Below, piece after piece: positions 36,422 to 45,463 of a stretch of 64,000 nt of DNA. The notes under the pieces are model-generated. The model was not told the DNA's origin. It made no database searches and saw only the letters and a program-made list of their open reading frames with translations. The first letter of the stretch is position 1, and the number at the start of each line of letters is the position of its first letter. The DNA is from Candidatus Omnitrophota bacterium. Lineage in GTDB: Bacteria; Ratteibacteria; UBA8468; B48-G9; JAFGKM01. The translations under genes and the position numbers were made by a program. The stretch covers positions 62,001 to 126,000 of the forward strand of contig JAMWDI010000004.1 of the NCBI GenBank assembly GCA_023819375.1, written 5' to 3'.

Positions 36422-37459
36422 TTATTTTTTTGATTTTTCACTAATAAGAGTCCCTGTTTCTTCCTTCTTTTCAGTTTTAAGTATTCCTGTTTTTTCTCTT
36501 ATTTTTCTTTCAATTTCCTGGTATAATTGGGGATTTTTTTGTAATGTTTCAATTATATTTTCCATACCCTGACCAAGCACTTTGCCACCATAAGAAAAAT
36601 AACTTCCTTTTTTTTCAAGAATTCCATAAGTAAGACCTGCTTCAATAAGAGATGATTCTTTACATATTCCTTTCCCATAATAAATATCAAGTTCTGTTTC
36701 TTTAAATGGGGGGGCAACCTTATTTTTCACAACCTTAACTTTTATTCTATTTCCTATTACTTCATCTCCTTTTTTAATACTTTCTATTTTTCTTACCTCA
36801 AGACGAACAGAAGCATAAAATTTTAAGGCTCTACCCCCAGGTGTTGTTTCAGGATTGCCAAAAAATACCCCTATTTTTTCTCTAACTTGATTTATAAAAA
36901 TTGCTGCAGTTTTTGATTTACTTATATATCCTGTAAGTTTTCTCAATGCTTGAGACATTAATCTTGCCTGAAGTCCCATTACACTATCTCCCATTTCACC
37001 TTCAAGTTCTGCTCTTGGAACAAGTGCTGCAACTGAATCAATAACAATAACGTCTACTGCATTACTTCTTATCAGTGTTTCTGCTATTTCAAGAGCCTGT
37101 TCACCTGTATCAGGTTGACTTATAAGTAATTCTTCAATATTTACTCCAAGAGCCTTTGCGTAATTAGGATCAAGAGCATGTTCTGCATCTATAAAAGCAG
37201 CAGTTCCGCCTTGTTTTTGTGCCTGTGCAAGAATTTCAAGAGCAAGGGTTGTTTTGCCACTTGCTTCCTGACCAAAAATTTCTGTTATTCTTCCTCTTGG
37301 AATTCCTCCAACTCCGAGAGCAATATCAAGAGAAATAGCGCCTGTTGGTATAACATCAACTTCAATTAATTTTTTTTCTCCAAGTTTCATTATAGCGCCT
37401 TTCCCAAATTCTTTTTCTATTTGGCTTATTGCCATTTCAAGTGCTTTTTCCTTATCCAT
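36422..37459 (-). CDS. recA: Recombinase RecA
   Basis: RecA of 345 residues: Walker A GQEASGKT (residues ~63-70), the second nucleotide motif [10 protein letters not shown], and the L2-loop [20 protein letters not shown], shown in part. It forms ATP-dependent filaments on single-stranded DNA for recombination and the SOS response. GGAGGTG lies before the ATG. A possible -10 TACAAT is at 37487-37492 (minus strand) but its -35 is weak, and I see no Gram-positive (GAAC-N4-GTTC) or proteobacterial (CTGT-N8-ACAG) LexA box in the 64-base gap to thpR. Confidence 0.98.
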   Translation of the reverse strand: MDKEKALEMAISQIEKEFGKGAIMKLGEKKLIEVDVIPTGAISLDIALGVGGIPRGRITEIFGQEASGKTTLALEILAQAQKQGGTAAFIDAEHALDPNYAKALGVNIEELLISQPDTGEQALEIAETLIRSNAVDVIVIDSVAALVPRAELEGEMGDSVMGLQARLMSQALRKLTGYISKSKTAAIFINQVREKIGVFFGNPETTPGGRALKFYASVRLEVRKIESIKKGDEVIGNRIKVKVVKNKVAPPFKETELDIYYGKGICKESSLIEAGLTYGILEKKGSYFSYGGKVLGQGMENIIETLQKNPQLYQEIERKIREKTGILKTEKKEETGTLISEKSKK

Positions 37460-37523
37460 TTCTTTTCACCTCCATTTTTAAAAAGGATTGTATGCCTTTT
37501 TTCTTTTATTTTACCTGAAATTT

Positions 37524-38072
37524 TTATAAAAATTCAAATTTTTCAATTTTTTTGTAAATTGGCCCCTCCGGTGTTAATTTACTTTCATAAAGATGAAAAT
37601 CTTTAACAAGAAATTTACCAAAAGAGAAATCTTTATATTTTTCTTTTATTTCTCTTATAAAATTTAGATTGGGGACACTTTTAAATCTTGCGATTGTTAT
37701 ATGAGAAATAAATTCCTTTTCTTCTTCAAATCCAAACTCTTTTAATTCTTCTTCAATTTTATTTTTCAATTTCTTTAATAATCCATCATCTTCAACACCT
37801 ATCCATAATACTCTTAAATTTTTTTCTGAAGGAAAACTTCCAAGTCCTTTTATTTCAACATTAAAACTTTTGAAATTTGAAGAGCAGATTTTAAGTTTTT
37901 CTTTTATTAAATTAATTTTTTTTTCTTCAATTTCACCTAAAAATTTTAAAGTTATATGGAGATTTTCTATTTTTACTGGTTTAGATTCTCTTATTTTTTT
38001 TATTTTTTCAATAATTTCCTTTAGATTTTCTCTTAAATTTTCTGGTATTTCAATCCCTATAAAAATTCTCAT
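37524..38072 (-). CDS. thpR: RNA 2',3'-cyclic phosphodiesterase (2'-5' RNA ligase family)
   Basis: ThpR/LigT of 182 residues. The two HxTx motifs of the 2H phosphoesterase superfamily are present ([11 protein letters not shown] and SHITIARFK). It opens 2',3'-cyclic phosphates on RNA ends. Its start overlaps the ilvC stop by four bases, so it is translationally coupled to the branched-chain amino-acid genes; it is often found beside cinA/recA in other bacteria, and here recA follows after 64 bases. Confidence 0.93.
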   Translation of the reverse strand: MRIFIGIEIPENLRENLKEIIEKIKKIRESKPVKIENLHITLKFLGEIEEKKINLIKEKLKICSSNFKSFNVEIKGLGSFPSEKNLRVLWIGVEDDGLLKKLKNKIEEELKEFGFEEEKEFISHITIARFKSVPNLNFIREIKEKYKDFSFGKFLVKDFHLYESKLTPEGPIYKKIEKFEFL

Positions 38073-39061
38073 TTTTTAAGCCAAGGCATCATTTCTCTCA
38101 TTTTTTTCCCTATCTCTTCAATTAGATGTTTTTCCTCCTGTCTTCTTAAAGCATTAAAGACAGGGCGTCCAACTCTATTTTCCAGTATCCATTCTCTTGC
38201 AAAAATACCGTCTTGTATTTCTTTCAATATTTTTTTCATTTCTTCCCTAACGCTTTCATTTATAACCCTTGGTCCTCTCGTCATGTCACCATATTCAGCA
38301 GTATCACTTATAACTTTTCTCATTCCTTGAATTCCTCTTTCAATTATAAGATCAACTATCAATTTCAATTCATGGCATGTTTCATAATAAGCAACTTCAG
38401 GTTGATAACCTGCAGAAACAAGGGTTTCAAATGCTGCTTTGATAAGGGATGTAACTCCACCACATAAAATAACTTGTTCTCCAAAAAGATCAGTTTCAGT
38501 TTCTTCTTTAAATGTTGTTTCAACTACTCCACATCTTGTTCCACCAAGACCTTTTGCATAAGCAAGAGCAATATTCAAAGTATCACCACTTGGATCTTGA
38601 TAGACTGCTACAAGACACGGTACTCCCTGTCCTTTGGTAAATTGGTCTCTTACAAGGTCGCCTGGTCCTTTTGGAGCAACCATAAAAACATTTACATCTT
38701 GTGGTGGAACTATTTGGTTGTAATGGATTGAAAAACCATGAGCAAAACCAATATATTTCCCTTTTTTTAAATTAGGTCCAATTTGTTTTTCATAAACAGA
38801 TGGTTGAACATTATCCTGAACGAGAATCATTATAACATCTGCTTTTTTTGTCAATTCATCTGCAGAAATAGGGTTAAATCCATCCTTTTTTGCTTTTTCG
38901 TAATTATCTGTTCCTTCAAGTTCACTTACAATTACATTTAAACCAGAATCTCTTAAGTTTAAAGAATGAGCCCTGCCTTGACTTCCATATCCAATAATTC
39001 CAACGACTTTATCTTTTAAATATTTTAAATCGGCATCCTTATCATAATAAATTTTTGCCAT
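38069..39061 (-). CDS. ilvC: Ketol-acid reductoisomerase
   Basis: Class I KARI of 330 residues: Rossmann motif [28 protein letters not shown], and the helical knotted domain with metal-binding Asp/Glu in [13 protein letters not shown] and [16 protein letters not shown]. It converts acetolactate to dihydroxyisovalerate in valine/leucine/isoleucine synthesis. The ATG at 39061 follows AAAGGAGG and lies two bases after the ilvN stop; an in-frame upstream codon would add 13 residues inside ilvN. The loop after the first motif ([12 protein letters not shown]) differs from the usual NADPH-binding Arg-rich loop, so cofactor preference may be altered. Confidence 0.97.
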   Translation of the reverse strand: MAKIYYDKDADLKYLKDKVVGIIGYGSQGRAHSLNLRDSGLNVIVSELEGTDNYEKAKKDGFNPISADELTKKADVIMILVQDNVQPSVYEKQIGPNLKKGKYIGFAHGFSIHYNQIVPPQDVNVFMVAPKGPGDLVRDQFTKGQGVPCLVAVYQDPSGDTLNIALAYAKGLGGTRCGVVETTFKEETETDLFGEQVILCGGVTSLIKAAFETLVSAGYQPEVAYYETCHELKLIVDLIIERGIQGMRKVISDTAEYGDMTRGPRVINESVREEMKKILKEIQDGIFAREWILENRVGRPVFNALRRQEEKHLIEEIGKKMREMMPWLKK

Positions 39062-39062
39062 T

Positions 39063-39587
39063 TCAGCCTCCTTTTTTATCAAATTCTCTTGCAATTGCAA
39101 TTCTTCCAGTTCTCATAATTTCTTTAATTCCAAAACTTTTCAACAATTCAAGCATCGCATTTATTTTAGAAGCACTTCCAGAAATTTCAATTGTTAAGGT
39201 CTTCTTCCCTACATCAACAATTTTCCCTCTGAAAATATTTGTTAATTGCATAACTTCCTGCCTTTCAGTAAAAGAAGGGGTATTTACTTTAATAAGTGCA
39301 AGTTCTCTTTCAACATGTTCTTCTTTTGTTAAATCTTGAACCTTAATTACGTCAATTAACTTATTAAGTTGCTTATAAATTTGTTCAAGAATTTTTTCGT
39401 CTCCTTTAACGACTATTGTCATTCGTGAAATTGAAGGATCTTCTGTTTCTGCAACACATAAACTATCTATATTATAACCGCGAGCAGAAAAAAGACCTGC
39501 TATTCTTGCAAGAACTCCAAATCTATTCTCCACAGTGACAGAGATTATATGTGTTTCAAATTTGTTTTCATTATTATTTTTTCCCAT
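39063..39587 (-). CDS. ilvN: Acetolactate synthase small (regulatory) subunit
   Basis: A 174-residue small subunit with the ACT domain ([40 protein letters not shown]) that binds valine and gives feedback inhibition, followed by the C-terminal domain ([31 protein letters not shown]). It binds and activates the IlvB catalytic subunit. It lies 12 bases after ilvB and directly before ilvC. The symbol ilvH would be equally valid. Confidence 0.96.
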   Translation of the reverse strand: MGKNNNENKFETHIISVTVENRFGVLARIAGLFSARGYNIDSLCVAETEDPSISRMTIVVKGDEKILEQIYKQLNKLIDVIKVQDLTKEEHVERELALIKVNTPSFTERQEVMQLTNIFRGKIVDVGKKTLTIEISGSASKINAMLELLKSFGIKEIMRTGRIAIAREFDKKGG

Positions 39588-39599
39588 TTTTTTCCTTTT

Positions 39600-41267
39600 T
39601 TAAGCAAGTCCATCAAGAATTTGTTTTAAAGAAGCCCCAGCAGGAACCATAGGAAATACATTTTCTTCTGGCGAAATTTTGCAGTCAACAATTACAACTT
39701 TTTCTTTTTCCTCTAAAACTTTTGGTAAAATTTCATCAAATTCTTTCTCAGTAGAAACTCGGTATCCAATTGCTCCATAACTCTCAGCAAGTTTTACAAA
39801 ATCAGGTTGGGCACCTTCAAGACAAGTAAAAGCATATCTTCTATTATAAAAAAGTTGCTGCCATTGTCTTACCATTCCAAGATAACAATTATTCAAAATG
39901 AAAACTTTGACTGCTATTTTATTATATACAGCAGTTGCAAGTTCTTGAATATTCATTTGAATACTTCCATCTCCTGCAATATCTATAACTATCTTCTCAG
40001 GATTTGCAACTTTTGCTCCAATTGAAGCCGGAAAACCAAATCCCATTGTCCCAAGACCACCAGATGTAATTAAAGTTCTTGGTTTTTTAAATTTGTAATA
40101 CTGGGCAGTCCACATTTGATTTTGACCAACTTCTGTACATATTATTGCTTCTCCTTTTGTATATTCAGAAATTTTTTCAATTATATATTGTGGTTTCAGA
40201 CCATTTTTTTCATATCTCAAAGGATACATTTCCTTCCATTCCTTTATTTTCTTTAACCAATCATCTATATCTAATTTTTCAGCCATTTCATTTAGTTTTT
40301 TTAATACATTTTTCGCATCTCCAACTATTGGAACATCAACTTCAACATTTTTACTTATTGCAGAAGGATCTATATCAATATGGATAATTTTTGCATTTGG
40401 AGCAAATTCATCTATTTTTCCAGTCACTCTATCGTCAAATCGGCAACCAACTGAGATTAAAACATCTGACTCAGAAACTGCATAATTTGCATATTTTGTT
40501 CCATGCATTCCAAGCATTCCAAGTGAATATTCCCCTTCAACATCAAGTGAGCCAAGGCCAAGTAGAGTAAAAGCAACAGGGATTTCTGTTTTTTCAACAA
40601 ATTTCTTTAATTCTTCACAGGCATTTGAAATTATAACACCTCCTCCTGCTATTAAAACTGGCCTTTTTGAATTCTTTATTAATTCCCAAGCCCTTTTTAT
40701 CTGTAAAGGATGACCCTCATATTTGGGTTTATAACTTCTCAATTCAATCTTTTCAGGCCAATAAAATTCTCCTTCTTTTCTTTGAATATCAACAGGAAGA
40801 TCAATTAAAACAGGGCCAGGACGTCCAGTTCTTGCTATATAAAATGCTTCTCTTACAATTCTTGGGATATCATTTACATCCTTTACAAGATAATTATGTT
40901 TTGTAATAGGTCTTGTTATTCCAGTGGTATCAACTTCTTGAAAGGCGTCATTCCCTATTAAATGTGTTGCAACCTGACCTGTTATTGCAATTATTGGGAC
41001 TGAATCCATATAAGCGGTAGCAATACCTGTAACAAGATTTGTTGCTCCAGGCCCACTTGTTGCCAAACAAACTCCTACTTTACCAGATGAACGAGCATAA
41101 CCATCAGCAGCATGTGCAGCCCCTTGTTCATGTCTTGTTAAAATAAATCTAATACCACTATCATATAAAGCATCACATAAAGGTAAAACTGCACCACCAG
41201 GATAACCAAAAATAACTTCAACTTTTTCTCTCTTTAAACATTCAACAAAAATTTCTGCTCCTTTCAT
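39600..41267 (-). CDS. ilvB: Acetolactate synthase large (catalytic) subunit
   Basis: Biosynthetic acetohydroxyacid synthase of 555 residues. N-terminal ThDP pyrimidine domain ([36 protein letters not shown] with the catalytic Glu), FAD/central domain ([15 protein letters not shown]) and C-terminal ThDP motif [16 protein letters not shown] with [12 protein letters not shown]. It condenses two pyruvates, or pyruvate and 2-oxobutyrate. GGAG lies eight bases before the ATG, and a promoter is at 41287-41314. There is no room for a leader-peptide attenuator or T-box in the 49-base gap to proC. Confidence 0.97.
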   Translation of the reverse strand: MKGAEIFVECLKREKVEVIFGYPGGAVLPLCDALYDSGIRFILTRHEQGAAHAADGYARSSGKVGVCLATSGPGATNLVTGIATAYMDSVPIIAITGQVATHLIGNDAFQEVDTTGITRPITKHNYLVKDVNDIPRIVREAFYIARTGRPGPVLIDLPVDIQRKEGEFYWPEKIELRSYKPKYEGHPLQIKRAWELIKNSKRPVLIAGGGVIISNACEELKKFVEKTEIPVAFTLLGLGSLDVEGEYSLGMLGMHGTKYANYAVSESDVLISVGCRFDDRVTGKIDEFAPNAKIIHIDIDPSAISKNVEVDVPIVGDAKNVLKKLNEMAEKLDIDDWLKKIKEWKEMYPLRYEKNGLKPQYIIEKISEYTKGEAIICTEVGQNQMWTAQYYKFKKPRTLITSGGLGTMGFGFPASIGAKVANPEKIVIDIAGDGSIQMNIQELATAVYNKIAVKVFILNNCYLGMVRQWQQLFYNRRYAFTCLEGAQPDFVKLAESYGAIGYRVSTEKEFDEILPKVLEEKEKVVIVDCKISPEENVFPMVPAGASLKQILDGLA

Positions 41268-41286
41268 AGAATTCTCCGATTTATAA

Positions 41287-41314
41287 ATGATAAAACATAC
41301 GTTAAAAAAGTCAA
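41287..41314 (-). promoter_or_regulatory. Promoter of the ilvB operon
   Basis: On the minus strand TTGACT (41314-41309), 16 bases, TATCAT (41292-41287), then 19 bases to the ATG at 41267. The leader would be about 13 bases and contains GGAG, so this promoter, unlike others in the window, keeps a Shine-Dalgarno sequence. Confidence 0.5.
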
Positions 41315-41316
41315 AT

Positions 41317-42105
41317 CTAACTTTGGGATAATTCTTTACTTCTTTTTTCAGCCATATTTATGACTTTTTTCAGAATATCAGGAAATTTTTCTTCTTCAAA
41401 TACATTTAATCCAGCGAGAGTAGTTCCGCCTGGAGAACAAACCATTCTTTTTAAATCTTCAGGTTTCATTTTTGTTTCAAAAAGCATTTTACCAGTTCCA
41501 TAAAAAAGATATGAAATAAGTTCTCTTGAATTTTTAGCAGGAATACCTTTCTCTATACCAATTTTTTCCATTAATTCTGCAATGTAAAATAAAAAACCAG
41601 GTCCACTTCCACTTATAGCAGTTATTGTATCAAATTTGTTTTCAGGCATTTTCATTATAATTCCTATTGGAGAAAAAATTCTTTTAAAAATTTTTTCATA
41701 CTTTTTTCCTTCCTTATTTGAACAATAAATAATTATTCCTGCTTTTACTTTCACATTTATATTAGGCATTACTCTTATGATAGGGATTTTTTTATCTAAA
41801 AATTCTTCCAATTTTTTGATTGAAATACCAGCCATTACAGAGATTAAAAGTTTTTTGTTGGAAAGAGAGTTTTTTATTTCATCAATTACATTTTTAGCAT
41901 CTTTTGGTTTTACAGCAAGAATTATTATGTTTGAATTTTTAACAAGGTCACAGTTATTTTTTTCAATTTTCAGTTTTAAATTTTTTGTTTTATTTTTGTC
42001 AATGTCAAAAATAAGTATATCTTTTTTTTTAAGAACTTTTTTCTCAAGAATACCGTCAATTATTGCAGAACCAATGTTCCCATATCCTATTATTCCTAAT
42101 TTCAA
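41317..42105 (-). CDS. proC: Pyrroline-5-carboxylate reductase
   Basis: P5C reductase of 262 residues, last step of proline synthesis. The N terminus [18 protein letters not shown] is the NAD(P)H Rossmann motif; [16 protein letters not shown] and [15 protein letters not shown] plus the C-terminal [18 protein letters not shown] are family signatures. It follows the ABC ATPase gene after 14 bases, so it belongs to the permease-ATPase-proC unit. Proline and envelope transport have no clear link, so the grouping may be incidental. Confidence 0.95.
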   Translation of the reverse strand: MKLGIIGYGNIGSAIIDGILEKKVLKKKDILIFDIDKNKTKNLKLKIEKNNCDLVKNSNIIILAVKPKDAKNVIDEIKNSLSNKKLLISVMAGISIKKLEEFLDKKIPIIRVMPNINVKVKAGIIIYCSNKEGKKYEKIFKRIFSPIGIIMKMPENKFDTITAISGSGPGFLFYIAELMEKIGIEKGIPAKNSRELISYLFYGTGKMLFETKMKPEDLKRMVCSPGGTTLAGLNVFEEEKFPDILKKVINMAEKRSKELSQS

Positions 42106-42119
42106 ACTACCCCCATTTT

Positions 42120-42860
42120 TTATCCTGCCTCTTCACCTTCAACATGACCCACTCTGATATCAAGATTTTCTCTATCTTCAATTCTTTCTATCATTCCATC
42201 CCTTATCCATATAACTCTATCAGAAACATCAAGCATTTTTAAATCATGAGTTGCGGTTATAATACTTACCTGTTTTTCTTTATTCATCTGTCTCAAAAGA
42301 TTAATTATTTCTTTTCCAGTTCTTAAGTCAAGATTCCCTGTTGGCTCATCTGCAAGAATAATTGCAGGGTCATTTGCGAGTGCTCTTGCAATTGCTACTC
42401 TTTGCTGCTGTCCTCCTGATAATTCAAATGGTTTATGATGTAGTCTATCACCAAGTCCAACTGTTTCAAGAAGTTGTTTTGCTTTTTCTCTTGCATCATC
42501 TGTAGACATACCTGCAAAAATCATTGGTAACATAACATTTTCAAGTGCAGTCATAACAGGTATTAAATTAAAGGTCTGGAATATATAACCGATTTTTCTA
42601 CACCTTAACCAAGCAAGTTCATAAGCATCAAGTTGAGCAATGTCAACTTCATCAATGTAAACTTTACCTTCTGTTGGTTTATCAAGTCCTCCTATCATAT
42701 TAAAAAGTGTAGTTTTCCCGCTTCCAGAAGGCCCCATAATTGAGATATATTCTCCTCTTAAAATTTCAAGATCAATACCTTTTAAAACAGGAAGAGGTAT
42801 CTTTCCAAGCATATAAGTTTTTTTTAGATTAATTGTTCTAACTATTACTTCTCTTGGCAT
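42120..42860 (-). CDS. ABC transporter ATP-binding protein (LolD/MacB type)
   Basis: ATPase of 246 residues. Walker [14 protein letters not shown]-loop [10 protein letters not shown], signature [15 protein letters not shown], Walker [13 protein letters not shown] and the H-loop ATHD are all intact. The sequence resembles the LolD/FtsE/MacB class that powers mechanotransmission, not bulk transport. The partner is the permease gene 12 bases upstream. AAGGAGG precedes the ATG. The substrate cannot be inferred; a lipoprotein or envelope function is typical for the class. Confidence 0.92.
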   Translation of the reverse strand: MPREVIVRTINLKKTYMLGKIPLPVLKGIDLEILRGEYISIMGPSGSGKTTLFNMIGGLDKPTEGKVYIDEVDIAQLDAYELAWLRCRKIGYIFQTFNLIPVMTALENVMLPMIFAGMSTDDAREKAKQLLETVGLGDRLHHKPFELSGGQQQRVAIARALANDPAIILADEPTGNLDLRTGKEIINLLRQMNKEKQVSIITATHDLKMLDVSDRVIWIRDGMIERIEDRENLDIRVGHVEGEEAG

Positions 42861-42872
42861 ATTTTCCTCCTT

Positions 42873-43508
42873 TTAGACTTCTCTTCTTATTGCTTCTGCT
42901 GGTTCCATTCTTGCAGATACAATTGCAGGATAAATAGAACCGAATATTGCAAGTCCTGTTCCAAGTATAATTGAAATACCTATATATTTTAAGATTTGTA
43001 AAACAGGGAAAATTGATATAATAATTTTTTTATACTGAAAAATATAAACAACAGTCATAATTAAAACTCCCAGAAAACTTCCAACAATTGAACCGCCTAT
43101 CCCATGAATCATTGCTTCAAGTAAAAAAAGTTCCATTATAAATCTGTCAAGTGCTCCAAGACATTTCATTGTTCCTATTTCTCTTGACCTTTCAGTAACA
43201 GCCATAAGCATAGAATTTATAATGCCTACTGTACATACAAGAAGAGAAAGAGAAACAAGCCATTTTTGTCTTACTTTGATTTCTTCAAGATTTTCAATAA
43301 GTATTGTTTTTATATTCTCAGGGCCTTTTTCTATCAATGCCATAGTAAAAGAATTAGAAGTCATAACAGACATAAAAAAAGCAATTCCGAGTAAGATTGA
43401 CATAGTCACAATTATAGCCCTTCCAAATCTTATCCTGAAATTTCTCAAACTCATTTGGAAAGCATTCTTTAAAGGCAAACTTAACTGTCTTTCTATTTTT
43501 TTGTCCAT
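42873..43508 (-). CDS. Short FtsX/MacB-type ABC permease
   Basis: Permease of 211 residues. One membrane helix near the N terminus (FGRAIIVTMSILLGIAFFMSV) is followed by only ~55 residues before the second helix (WLVSLSLLVCTVGIINSMLM), the coupling loop TERSREIGTMKCLGA, two more helices and the terminal PAIVSARMEPAEAIRRE. This is the four-helix FtsX core, but the external domain between helices 1 and 2, normally 100-200 residues in MacB/LolC-type permeases, is almost missing. It may need a separate external partner. It probably has its own promoter (extended -10) and precedes its ATPase. Confidence 0.85.
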   Translation of the reverse strand: MDKKIERQLSLPLKNAFQMSLRNFRIRFGRAIIVTMSILLGIAFFMSVMTSNSFTMALIEKGPENIKTILIENLEEIKVRQKWLVSLSLLVCTVGIINSMLMAVTERSREIGTMKCLGALDRFIMELFLLEAMIHGIGGSIVGSFLGVLIMTVVYIFQYKKIIISIFPVLQILKYIGISIILGTGLAIFGSIYPAIVSARMEPAEAIRREV

Positions 43509-43522
43509 TTTTTTCTTGAAAA

Positions 43523-43551
43523 ATTATACCATTTTTAAAAAACTTTATAAA
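43523..43551 (-). promoter_or_regulatory. Extended -10 promoter of the ABC permease gene
   Basis: On the minus strand TGGTATAAT gives a consensus TATAAT (43528-43523) with an upstream TG; the -35 TTTATA (43551-43546, 17-base spacing) is poor. Fourteen bases separate it from the ATG at 43508, so the leader would be about eight bases, with no Shine-Dalgarno sequence. Confidence 0.5.
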
Positions 43552-43554
43552 CTT

Positions 43555-45375
43555 TTATTTTTTGGCAATCCATACAATCATTTTACTTTTTCCTCTGTTT
43601 GCCCATAAAAAATAGGGTATTGCTTTAAACTTTTTCCTTTTATAATTTATTTTAAAATCTTTTGATTTCTCATAAAGTGGAAGTTTATTAGTCCCAGCAA
43701 AAATTTCACCATTTAAAGTAATAATTCCTCCAAAAATATTTTCAAATTTTTCTTTCAATTTTTGTTCCCATATTAAAGAATTAAATAAATCTATTTCAGG
43801 ATTATCTACACTTTCAAGACAATAAACAAGAGGTCCTCTTTTAATTGAAAGACAGTTTCTACAACTTTCAATTGATGGATTTGCAGAGTAAAAATCTCCT
43901 TTTATATTCAAATCCATTAAAATTTCTTCCTTTCCTTTAATTTTAACTTTAAAATATTTTCCACTGATTACTTTATAAATTTTTTCCCCAAGTTTTATTT
44001 CTCCATTTTTACACCATTTAGGGATTCTCAAATATAAATTAAATTCCTCTTCCGGCTCAACAATTAAAAGAACTCTCCCTTTCCATGGATAATCTGTTTT
44101 TTGGATTATTTTGACTTTTTTGCCAGATAAAAGAGTAATTAAACTTTCAGAACTGTCATACAAATTCAAGTAAATCCCATCTTTACTTATCGCATAAAAA
44201 TACCCTGGTAGGGAAGCAATAAATCTCTGAATATTTGGTGGACAACAGGTACAGTCATACCATTCCTTCCTTTCATAAGTCCCAATAGAAGCAAGTGGAT
44301 TTACATAAAAATATTTTTTCCCATCATAAGAAATAGAAGAAAGAAAAGAGTTATATAAAGTTGTTTCAAAAATATCAAAATATTCACATTCTCCTTCAAT
44401 TAAAAACATTCTATACGCCCACATCATTAAGGCAACAGAAGCACAACTTTCACAGTAACTTCTTAAATTTGGCAATTCATAGGGAAATCCAAAACTTTCA
44501 CCTTCATATCTTGAGCCAATGCCACCTGTGATATATATTTTTCTTAACACAAGGTCTTCCCATAAATTTTTTAAAACTTTTAAATACTTTTTATTTCCAG
44601 TTTCTATATAATAATCAGTCGCTCCAGAACATAAATAAATCATTCTAACAGCGTGACCAGTGAGTTCATTGAATTTCAAAAATGGAATATTAGGAAGTCC
44701 CCAATAATCTGGATTTTCAATCTCAAGGAAAAAACCACTTTTTTCTAAATATTTTTCCTTTCCTGTTGTTCTATATAATTCAACCAGTGCCATTTCAATT
44801 TCAGGATGTCCATCTGTTTTTTCTATTTTCCCTTTACCAAATTTTTCACATATTAAATCTGCCCATTTGATGGCAATATTTAATAAATTCTCCTTACCTG
44901 TTGTTCTGTAGTGAGCAATACCTGCCTGAATTAAATGACCCCCACAGTAAAGTTCATGGGAATATTTTAAATTTTCAAATTTTTTTTCTGATCTATATGG
45001 ATTTGTATTTAAATAGCCATCTTCTTTTTGTGCTTTTCCTATTAAATCAATCAATTTATCAAGTAAATTTAAATTTTTCTCATCCCATTCATTTTGTAAA
45101 TCCCAACTTACTCCTTCTATCCATTTATATAAATCTGAATCAGTAGCAATTCTTTTTGTCTTTTCTCCTTCTTTTATACCACTTTCTATTTCAAAATTTT
45201 CAATAGTTTTATGTTTTAAAAAGAGTTTATAAAGCAATGGAATACTAACTCTTCTATTTCTTTCAAGGGCATATTTCCAGAAACCATTAATTTTTACATC
45301 CTCAATGTTTACCGGAAAACACTTTATATTTTCTTTTTTTAAAGGAGAAATTACACTTTTTATATTTTTTTCCAT
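43555..45375 (-). CDS. GH127-type beta-L-arabinofuranosidase-like glycosidase
   Basis: A 606-residue protein of the DUF1680/GH127 family. The (alpha/alpha)6 barrel region contains YCGGHLIQAGIAHY, HAVRMIYL and YITGGIGSRYEGESFG. The zinc/nucleophile set of this family is visible: Glu and Cys in YCESCASV (near residue 309) and the vicinal pair in DCTCCPPN (near 376), whose first Cys is the catalytic nucleophile in characterised members. Beta-sandwich domains follow. No signal peptide, so it acts on imported arabinose-containing oligosaccharides. It is transcribed alone, divergent from ftsK, from a promoter sharing its -35 with that of ftsK. Confidence 0.9.
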   Translation of the reverse strand: MEKNIKSVISPLKKENIKCFPVNIEDVKINGFWKYALERNRRVSIPLLYKLFLKHKTIENFEIESGIKEGEKTKRIATDSDLYKWIEGVSWDLQNEWDEKNLNLLDKLIDLIGKAQKEDGYLNTNPYRSEKKFENLKYSHELYCGGHLIQAGIAHYRTTGKENLLNIAIKWADLICEKFGKGKIEKTDGHPEIEMALVELYRTTGKEKYLEKSGFFLEIENPDYWGLPNIPFLKFNELTGHAVRMIYLCSGATDYYIETGNKKYLKVLKNLWEDLVLRKIYITGGIGSRYEGESFGFPYELPNLRSYCESCASVALMMWAYRMFLIEGECEYFDIFETTLYNSFLSSISYDGKKYFYVNPLASIGTYERKEWYDCTCCPPNIQRFIASLPGYFYAISKDGIYLNLYDSSESLITLLSGKKVKIIQKTDYPWKGRVLLIVEPEEEFNLYLRIPKWCKNGEIKLGEKIYKVISGKYFKVKIKGKEEILMDLNIKGDFYSANPSIESCRNCLSIKRGPLVYCLESVDNPEIDLFNSLIWEQKLKEKFENIFGGIITLNGEIFAGTNKLPLYEKSKDFKINYKRKKFKAIPYFLWANRGKSKMIVWIAKK

Positions 45376-45402
45376 TTTTAAAATTCTTTTTAAATTTTCT
45401 TT

Positions 45403-45431
45403 ATTTTATCACAACTACTTTAATTTGTCAG
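45403..45431 (-). promoter_or_regulatory. Promoter of the GH127 gene, sharing its -35 with the ftsK promoter
   Basis: On the minus strand CTGACA (45431-45426), 17 bases, TAAAAT (45408-45403), and 27 bases to the ATG at 45375. The -35 overlaps the opposite ftsK -35 (45425-45430), so the two polymerases cannot bind at once. Confidence 0.55.
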
Positions 45432-45454
45432 GAATTATTAAGGTATGGTAAATT
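45425..45454 (+). promoter_or_regulatory. Promoter of ftsK, predicted near-leaderless
   Basis: TTGTCA at 45425-45430, 18 bases, TAAATT at 45449-45454 with a TG three bases before it (extended -10). The ATG at 45464 is nine bases on, so the leader would be about three bases. No Shine-Dalgarno sequence. Confidence 0.5.
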
Positions 45455-45463
45455 ATTAATAGT

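Noticed and set aside
37460-37523. Possible SOS (LexA) control of recA
   Set aside because: Neither GAAC-N4-GTTC nor CTGT-N8-ACAG is present in the gap before recA; a lineage-specific LexA site cannot be excluded.
41268-41316. Leader-peptide attenuator or T-box before ilvB
   Set aside because: Only 49 bases lie between ilvB and proC and a promoter fills them; there is no space for such an RNA.
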